Positions 7,251 through 11,331 of a stretch of DNA of 11,331 nt are shown in pieces. The translations under genes and the position numbers were made by a program. This stretch comes from an uncultured Collinsella sp. (GTDB lineage Bacteria > Actinomycetota > Coriobacteriia > Coriobacteriales > Coriobacteriaceae). Below the pieces are notes generated by a model. The model did not search any database and was not told the DNA's origin. It was given only the letters and a program-made list of their open reading frames with translations. The stretch covers positions 1 to 11,331 of the forward strand of contig UQXT01000063.1 of NCBI GenBank assembly GCA_900545075.1, given 5' to 3'. Each line of letters begins with the position of its first letter. Within the stretch, counting starts at the first letter, position 1.

Positions 7251-9494
7251 TTACGCTTTCTTGGCAGGAGCCTTAACAGCAGCTGCCTTGGCCTTGGGAG
7301 CAGCCTTTTTGGTGGCTGCCTTTTTGGCCGTGGTCTTGGAAGCGGGCTTGGTGGCAGACTTGGCAGTCTTCGCCTTTGCCGGAGTCTTCTTGACGGCCGC
7401 AGGCTTGGGCTTCACCGAGGACGTGCGCTTGCGCGTCGCCTTCTTGGGCTTCTCGACCACCGGCGGCTTGTAGCTGCTGGGACCGCGGCGTTTGAGCACC
7501 ACGCCTGCCAGGCCGGGCACCTTAATCTCGATGGAGTCCATCTGCCCGTTCCAGGGATAGGGCTCGCTCGAGCAGGTGTAGGGTTCCTCGCCAGCATAGC
7601 CGCTGCCGCCAAACTCGGGACGGTCGGAATCGAAGATGACCTCCCAGTCGCCCTCGCGCGGCACGCCCACGCGGAAGCTCTCGTAGCTCGCCGGGTCAAA
7701 GTTGATCAGGATCACCAGGTCGTCATCAACGTCCTCGCCCTGGCGTACAAAGCTCACGATGGACTGCTTGGAGTTATCCGCGTCGATCCAGGTAAAGCCG
7801 TCGTCGGTGTAGCCGCGCTCGTACAGGGCGGGCTCGGCGGTGTACAGGTGGTTGAGCGCCTTGATAAACGCCTGATGATGACGATGGGTCTCGTACTCCT
7901 CGGTCAGGAACCACTGGATGGACTCGTAGTAGCGCCACTCAATAAACTGGCCGATCTCGTTGCCCATAAAGTTGAGCTTGGCACCGGGGTGCGTCATCTG
8001 GTAGAAGGCCAGCGTGCGCAGGCCGGCAAACTGGCGCCACCAGTCGCCCGGCATGCGGCCGATGAGCGAGCACTTGCCATGTACGACCTCGTCGTGGCTC
8101 AGCGGGCAGATGAAGTTCTCGGTAAAGGCGTACATAATGGAGAACGTGAGCAGACCGTGGTTGCCGGGGCGCCACGGAAAATCGGTCTGCATGTAGTGCA
8201 GGGTGTCGTTCATCCAGCCCATGTCCCACTTGTAGTGGAAGCCCAGGCCGCCATCCTGTGGCGGATAGGTGACGAGCGGCCACGCGGTGGACTCCTCGGC
8301 CATCATCATCACGTCGGGGTAGTGTGCCTCAACGGCGCAGTTGACCTGACGGATAAATGCGCTGGCGTCCAAGTCCTCCTCGGTACCGTATTTGTTGAAC
8401 TTCTTTTGGCCGGGATCGTCGATGCCAAAGTTGAGGTACAGCATGCTGGACACGCCGTCCATGCGTATGCCGTCCACGTGGAAGTTCTCGAGCCAGTACA
8501 GCACGTTGGAGACCAGGAAGGAGCGGACCTCGCCGCGGGCGAAATCGAACTTGCGCGTGCCCCAGTTGGGGTGAATCTCGTGCTCAAACAGCATGTGGCC
8601 GTTAAAGGTGGCTAGGCCGTGGGAGTCAGCGCAAAAACCGCCGGGCACCCAGTCCATGATTACGCCGATGCCTGCCTCGTGGCACGCATCGATAAAATGC
8701 ATGAGCTGCTGCGGATTGCCGTAGCGCGACGTGGCGGCGTAATAGCCAGTCGTCTGGTAGCCCCAGGAGCCATCGAAGGGATGCTCCATAAGCGGCATGA
8801 CCTCGATATGCGTGTAGCCCATATCGCGCACGTAGTCCACGAGCTCCACCGACAGGTCGTCATAGGTGTAGAACTCGCCGCGCTGCGCGGGGAAGGGATC
8901 CATGGGACCGGGGTAGTTGCCGTACTCGTCGGGCTCGCCCTGCGGCGCGTCGCCGTGGCGCTTCCACGAGCCAATATGCACCTCGTAGATGTTAAGGGGT
9001 TGCGACATGTGGTTATGGCTGGCACGGCGCTTGAGCCATGCGGTGTCGTTCCACTTGTAATCGTCAATGGTCCACAGCACGCTCGCCGTTCCCGGAGGGC
9101 ACTCGGCCTTAAAGGCATACGGATCGGCCTTGTAGAGCTTTTCGCCCTCATTGGTTTCGATAAGGTATTTATAGAGCTGACCCTGCTCGGCGCCAGGAAT
9201 AAAGCCTTCCCAAATAGCGCTCGTATGCACGGACACCAGCGGGTTGGCTTGCTCATCCCAGTCGTTAAATTCGCCAATGACGTGAACGCTCTTTACGTCG
9301 GGCGCCCAAACGCAAAAACGCCAGCCGCGCGTACGGTTTTGCGTGTCGGGATGCGCGCCCATCTTTTCCCAGCTGCGCTCCCACGTACCGATGCCAAACA
9401 GATAGACATCGTCCTTGGTGAGCTCCGGCGCGTGCGGGGCGGCTTTACGGGTAGCAGGCTTTTTGGTTGCTGGCTTTAGCTTTGTATCGCTCAC
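7251..9494 (-). CDS. glgB: 1,4-alpha-glucan branching enzyme with basic N- and C-terminal tails
   Basis: This GH13 enzyme cuts alpha-1,4-glucan chains and rejoins them as alpha-1,6 branches. Using the GTG at 9494 it is 747 residues: a Lys-rich N-tail (about 1-24), a CBM48-like domain (about 55-145, WRFCVWAPDVKSVHVIGEFNDW), the catalytic barrel and a beta C-domain to about 670. Catalytic segments are GIRMDG (R344, nucleophile D346), MAEEST (general acid Glu near 400) and LSHDE (H467, D468). Region I reads D281WVPGG, with Gly where E. coli has the conserved His340. Residues 671-747 form an extra tail with 23 Lys and one acidic residue, including ATRKRT. GTG 9494 (reading MSDTKLKPATKK) is chosen because GGGA lies six bases upstream; ATG codons at 9506 and 9509 lack any such site, and a TTG at 9629 would add an implausible leader. 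First gene of the cluster. The product is secure, the exact start is not. Confidence 0.93.
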   Translation of the reverse strand: MSDTKLKPATKKPATRKAAPHAPELTKDDVYLFGIGTWERSWEKMGAHPDTQNRTRGWRFCVWAPDVKSVHVIGEFNDWDEQANPLVSVHTSAIWEGFIPGAEQGQLYKYLIETNEGEKLYKADPYAFKAECPPGTASVLWTIDDYKWNDTAWLKRRASHNHMSQPLNIYEVHIGSWKRHGDAPQGEPDEYGNYPGPMDPFPAQRGEFYTYDDLSVELVDYVRDMGYTHIEVMPLMEHPFDGSWGYQTTGYYAATSRYGNPQQLMHFIDACHEAGIGVIMDWVPGGFCADSHGLATFNGHMLFEHEIHPNWGTRKFDFARGEVRSFLVSNVLYWLENFHVDGIRMDGVSSMLYLNFGIDDPGQKKFNKYGTEEDLDASAFIRQVNCAVEAHYPDVMMMAEESTAWPLVTYPPQDGGLGFHYKWDMGWMNDTLHYMQTDFPWRPGNHGLLTFSIMYAFTENFICPLSHDEVVHGKCSLIGRMPGDWWRQFAGLRTLAFYQMTHPGAKLNFMGNEIGQFIEWRYYESIQWFLTEEYETHRHHQAFIKALNHLYTAEPALYERGYTDDGFTWIDADNSKQSIVSFVRQGEDVDDDLVILINFDPASYESFRVGVPREGDWEVIFDSDRPEFGGSGYAGEEPYTCSSEPYPWNGQMDSIEIKVPGLAGVVLKRRGPSSYKPPVVEKPKKATRKRTSSVKPKPAAVKKTPAKAKTAKSATKPASKTTAKKAATKKAAPKAKAAAVKAPAKKA

Positions 9495-9700
9495 GTTTGA
9501 TCCCATCATGACGCGGCAGCGTGTTGCCTTGGTGACTAGATGCGAAAGGTCCAAGGCTGCACGAATCGAAGGGACGGCGATAGTTCTATGATTCGTTCCA
9601 CCTCGCGTGCTCGGTGGAACTTTCGGCAAAAACTACGATAACACCTGTACGTTAGTTTTATGAACGAAAGCGGATTTGCGGGGGCGTTTAATCGGTAAGC
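9495..9700 (-). promoter_or_regulatory. Structured 5' leader of the glg transcript
   Basis: If transcription starts near 9700, glgB has a leader of about 200 nt with no convincing gene in it. It contains three inverted repeats in succession. GTTCCACC (9595-9602) pairs with GGTGGAAC (9613-9620). ACGAATC (9561-9567) pairs with GATTCGT (9590-9596), which overlaps the first stem by two bases. GCCTTGG (9526-9532) pairs with CCAAGGC (9551-9557). I do not recognise a known riboswitch class. The pairings are visible in the sequence; a regulatory role is inference. Confidence 0.45.
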
Positions 9701-9706
9701 GACATG

Positions 9707-9736
9707 TTTATACCACTGGCAGAATTGCCATGGTAA
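9707..9736 (-). promoter_or_regulatory. Candidate promoter of the glg cluster (extended -10)
   Basis: On the minus strand TATAAA (9712-9707) is preceded by TGG, giving an extended -10. A TTACCA hexamer (9736-9731) lies 18 bp upstream as a possible -35. This is the best sigma-70-type match between the divergent genes on this strand, and places the start site near 9700. The -35 coincides with one arm of the inverted repeat at 9731-9756, so a regulator bound there would block the promoter. Confidence 0.45.
9712..9734. promoter_or_regulatory. Imperfect dyad within the glg promoter
   Basis: ACCA (9712-9715) and TGGCA (9717-9721) mirror TGCCA (9726-9730) and TGGT (9731-9734), with one unpaired C and a 4-nt centre. 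The dyad spans the spacer between the candidate -10 and -35 of the glg promoter and touches the larger repeat at 9731. It is a possible second operator. Confidence 0.4.
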
Positions 9737-9756
9737 AACTCTTGACAGTTTTACCA
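9731..9756. promoter_or_regulatory. Perfect 10-bp inverted repeat, candidate operator between divergent genes
   Basis: TGGTAAAACT (9731-9740) and AGTTTTACCA (9747-9756) are exact reverse complements separated by CTTGAC. One arm contains the candidate glg -35 (TTACCA on the minus strand) and the centre overlaps the plus-strand TTGACA at 9742-9747. A site in this position could switch both directions at once. No transcription factor gene is present in the window, so the binding protein is unknown. The repeat itself is certain; the operator role is inferred. Confidence 0.6.
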
Positions 9757-9771
9757 ATTAGCGTTTTTAGA
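9742..9771 (+). promoter_or_regulatory. Possible promoter of the HAD-TPK pair (weak)
   Basis: A perfect TTGACA at 9742-9747 is a candidate -35. At 17 or 18 bp spacing the -10 would be TTTTAG or TTTAGA, both poor matches, so an activator or another start is possible. An alternative is TTTAGA (9766-9771) with GATAAA (9789-9794) at a 17-bp spacing, which would place the -10 over the AAAACGTTTT palindrome. Neither is decisive. Confidence 0.3.
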
Positions 9772-9804
9772 TTGTTAGGTTGACGTTTGATAAAACGTTT
9801 TTAG
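9762..9804. promoter_or_regulatory. CGTTTTTAG direct repeats and AAAACGTTTT palindrome upstream of the HAD gene
   Basis: CGTTTTTAG occurs at 9762-9770 and again at 9796-9804, 34 bp apart, about three helical turns. The second copy overlaps the 10-bp palindrome AAAACGTTTT (9792-9801), and CGTTT at 9784-9788 also pairs with AAACG at 9793-9797. AT-rich palindromes centred on CG are typical of LacI-family sugar-regulator operators, so this is a plausible operator for the plus-strand genes. Confidence 0.4.
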
Positions 9805-9840
9805 CAGGTTGTTTACCATTTGACATCGAAAGGCTCGTTT

Positions 9841-10530
9841 ATGAACCACATCGCTGCCCCGAGTGTTGCTTTTATTTTCGATTGCGACGGCACGCTGGTT
9901 AATAGCACCCCCGTTTGGGCCTATGCCCAGCCCGAGTTATTGCACCGCCACGGAGTTGACGTGACGGTCGACGATTTTGCCCAGTTTGAGCATTTGTCGC
10001 TCGAGGACGAGTGCCAGGCCTACCATGACACCTGGGGCATTGGCGCAAATGGCGAGGAGCTCTACCGCGAGCTGAGCGACATCCTGATCGACGGCTACTC
10101 CAAGGTGCCGCCGCGCGAGGGCCTGCTTGCATTTCTCAAGCAGGCGAAGGAGGCCGGTATTGCCATGTGCGTGGCCACGTCCACGCCGGCCGAACTGGTT
10201 ACGTCTGCACTTGCGGGCGCAGGGCTCGATGCCTACATGGAGTTTGTGACCACCACGGGCGAGGCGGGTCGCTCCAAGCAGTTCCCCGATGTGTACGAGC
10301 TGGCGCTGCGCCGCCTGGAAGAGCGCCACGGGTGCAAGTTTGAGCGCGCATGGGTGTTTGAGGACGCCGTCTTTGGCCTAAAGAGCTCTGGCACCGCCGG
10401 CTTTAAGCGCGTGGGCATCTATGACCCGCACGGCCGTATGGAGCGTGATGAGGTTCGCGACAACTGCGAGATCTTTATCGACAGTTATGAGGACCTGGAC
10501 CTGGCCCGCGTGCTTTCGTTTGAGGGATAG
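9841..10530 (+). CDS. HAD-superfamily hydrolase, beta-phosphoglucomutase/phosphatase-like
   Basis: This 229-residue protein belongs to HAD subfamily IA, whose members use an aspartyl-phosphate intermediate on sugar phosphates and other small phospho-compounds. Motif I is FIFD14CD16GTLVNS, motif II VATST at 111-115, motif III has K146 in SKQFPDVYELA, and motif IV is VFE174D175AVFGLKSSGTAG. A helical cap of about 70 residues follows motif I, as in beta-phosphoglucomutase and 2-deoxyglucose-6-phosphatase types. The ATG at 9841 is supported by AAGG seven bases upstream; a TTG at 9820 in the same frame is less likely. It diverges from the glg cluster and shares the control region, so a sugar-phosphate substrate is reasonable. 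The family is clear; the substrate cannot be assigned. It probably forms an operon with the next gene, 9 nt away. Confidence 0.88.
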   Translation: MNHIAAPSVAFIFDCDGTLVNSTPVWAYAQPELLHRHGVDVTVDDFAQFEHLSLEDECQAYHDTWGIGANGEELYRELSDILIDGYSKVPPREGLLAFLKQAKEAGIAMCVATSTPAELVTSALAGAGLDAYMEFVTTTGEAGRSKQFPDVYELALRRLEERHGCKFERAWVFEDAVFGLKSSGTAGFKRVGIYDPHGRMERDEVRDNCEIFIDSYEDLDLARVLSFEG

Positions 10531-10539
10531 GCGAGAGCT

Positions 10540-11181
10540 GTGGCTTGCAAGGTATTAGTGGTCTGCGGTTCGCCCGTGGTGGCGAGCGCTGATCTGCTGC
10601 GTCAACTGGCGGGGAAGTGCGACCACGTTGTAGCCGTGGACCGCGGGCTCGACGCGCTTCTGGGCGCGGGGCTAGGCTGCGACGTGTATGTGGGAGATGC
10701 CGACACGGTGAGCGATGCGGGTCGCGCGTTGGTCGATGCTGCCAACGACTTTGAAGTTGAGCGTCACGACCCCTACAAGGACTATACCGATCTGGCGCTT
10801 GCGCTCGATTCCGTCCGCCGTCGATGGCCGGGTGCCGAAGTGGTTGCGACCTGCGCCACTGGTGGACGCCCGGATATGTCGCTTTCCGTACTGGGGCTGC
10901 TCGCAGGCTACGAAGACGCCCCCATCTGGATCGCCGAGGACAAGGTGGTCGCCCGCATCCTTCACGCAGGCGAGTCGTGGACCATCGAGGACGCCGAGGG
11001 CAAGACGTTCTCCATCATCGCCATAGCTCCCAACACCGAGGTAAGCGAACACGGTCTAGAGTGGGAACTAGATCGCAGCCCCCTGGGCTTGTTGGCCGAC
11101 ACGGGCATCAGCAACGTCGTCAGGTCAACGGCCAAGATTCAAGTCCACACCGGCACCGCCATCGCTTATCTCTACAAGTAA
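10540..11181 (+). CDS. Thiamine pyrophosphokinase (thiamine diphosphokinase)
   Basis: This 213-residue protein converts thiamine and ATP to thiamine diphosphate, the active cofactor. Family signatures appear in order: VAVDRGLDALLGAG, VGDADTVS (52-58, equivalent to the usual GDFDS), KDYTDLALAL (80-89), GGRPD (108-112), FSIIAIAP, GLEWELD and GISN (SN at 191-192) close to the C-terminus. Two usual residues differ: the GDFDS box is GDADT and the GRxDH box ends in Met rather than His. The GTG start at 10540 lies 9 nt after the HAD stop with only a weak GGCGAGAG site, suggesting coupling to the upstream gene. No clear terminator hairpin with a U run is visible before the tRNA promoter. The function is likely from motif order; there is no direct pathway link to glycogen. 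Confidence 0.88.
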   Translation: MACKVLVVCGSPVVASADLLRQLAGKCDHVVAVDRGLDALLGAGLGCDVYVGDADTVSDAGRALVDAANDFEVERHDPYKDYTDLALALDSVRRRWPGAEVVATCATGGRPDMSLSVLGLLAGYEDAPIWIAEDKVVARILHAGESWTIEDAEGKTFSIIAIAPNTEVSEHGLEWELDRSPLGLLADTGISNVVRSTAKIQVHTGTAIAYLYK

Positions 11182-11237
11182 AGGCCATCGCATCAGGGTT
11201 TTATCGGGACGGTGGATAATCAATCCAAAATTCCCCC

Positions 11238-11266
11238 TTGCATCCCCGAAGATCTTCCCCTATAGT
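11238..11266 (+). promoter_or_regulatory. Promoter of the tRNA-Ala gene
   Basis: TTGCAT (11238-11243) and TATAGT (11261-11266) are separated by exactly 17 bp and lie 13 bp upstream of the mature tRNA start. The spacing and both hexamers fit a strong sigma-70-type promoter. The rest of the gap 11182-11237 shows no other feature I can support. Confidence 0.75.
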
Positions 11267-11279
11267 ATCTCCACGTCAC

Positions 11280-11331
11280 GGGGGCGTAGCTCAGCTGGGA
11301 GAGCGCTTGACTGGCAGTCAAGAGGTCAGGG
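11280..11331 (+). tRNA. tRNA-Ala, anticodon GGC (partial, cut by window end)
   Basis: The first 52 nt of a tRNA are present: acceptor strand GGGGGCG, then TA, D-arm GCTC-AGCTGGGA-GAGC, and an anticodon stem CTTGA/TCAAG. The 7-nt loop CTGGCAG places GGC at 11313-11315, which decodes the alanine codon GCC. U33 and A37 are both as expected. The AGGTC variable loop and AGGG, the start of the T-arm, run into the window edge. The remaining T-arm and 3' acceptor strand are outside. Confidence 0.92.

Noticed and set aside
4736..7276. 846-codon open frame on the plus strand opposite glgP
   Set aside because: It is antisense to a clearly recognisable phosphorylase with intact motifs. Long antisense frames are common in GC-rich genes with biased third positions, and this translation shows no family motif, only Val/Gly/Leu-rich low-information sequence.
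7236..8615. 459-codon plus-strand frame opposite glgB
   Set aside because: Shadow of glgB, with its first part mirroring the Lys/Ala-rich tail codons; there is no domain or start signal supporting it.
9495..9629. In-frame 45-codon N-terminal extension of GlgB from a TTG at 9629
   Set aside because: No ribosome binding site precedes it, and it runs through the leader hairpins. The extension lacks the Lys/Ala/Pro character of the rest of the N-tail.
9536..9757. 73-codon minus-strand frame in the glgB leader
   Set aside because: It would begin with TTG upstream of the candidate promoter and has no ribosome binding site or similarity I recognise.

Overview
The window is a bacterial glycogen-metabolism locus. 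Five genes on the minus strand read glgB, glgP, glgC, glgD, glgA in transcription order, from about 9.5 kb down to base 1. They encode branching enzyme, glycogen phosphorylase, the paired ADP-glucose pyrophosphorylase subunits and glycogen synthase. On the plus strand, diverging from glgB, lie a HAD-family sugar-phosphatase or phosphomutase-like gene, a thiamine pyrophosphokinase gene, and the first 52 bases of a tRNA-Ala(GGC) gene with its own promoter. The GC-rich sequence, strong AAG/GCC codon preference, GlgC+GlgD pairing and Ala/Lys-rich protein tails suggest a high-GC Gram-positive, most likely a Coriobacteriia member such as Collinsella. That assignment is an inference from style, not from a marker gene.

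Layout: 1-2251 glgA (open at the left edge); 2252-2341 gap with a strong hairpin; 2342-3469 glgD; 3474-4622 glgC (4 nt from glgD, probably translationally coupled); 4623-4729 gap with a strong hairpin; 4730-7156 glgP; 7157-7250 gap with a short GC hairpin; 7251-9494 glgB; 9495-9840 divergent control region; 9841-10530 HAD hydrolase; 10540-11181 thiamine pyrophosphokinase; 11182-11279 gap with the tRNA promoter; 11280-11331 tRNA-Ala, cut by the window end.

How it works together: GlgC with GlgD makes ADP-glucose from glucose-1-phosphate and ATP, GlgA extends alpha-1,4 chains, GlgB adds alpha-1,6 branches, and GlgP releases glucose-1-phosphate again. No debranching enzyme is in view. The divergent HAD protein resembles beta-phosphoglucomutases, so it could act on sugar phosphates, but its substrate cannot be read from sequence.

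The most unusual feature is that both enzymes that build the glucan polymer carry long histone-H1-like tails. GlgA continues for at least 260 residues past the point where GlgA proteins normally end, and GlgB has a 77-residue Lys-rich C-tail plus a short basic N-tail. Both share a T-R-K-R-T motif. Second is the control region between glgB and the HAD gene: a perfect 10-bp inverted repeat overlaps candidate -35 elements for both directions, surrounded by repeated TTTACCA half-sites and followed, on the glg side, by a roughly 200-nt structured leader.
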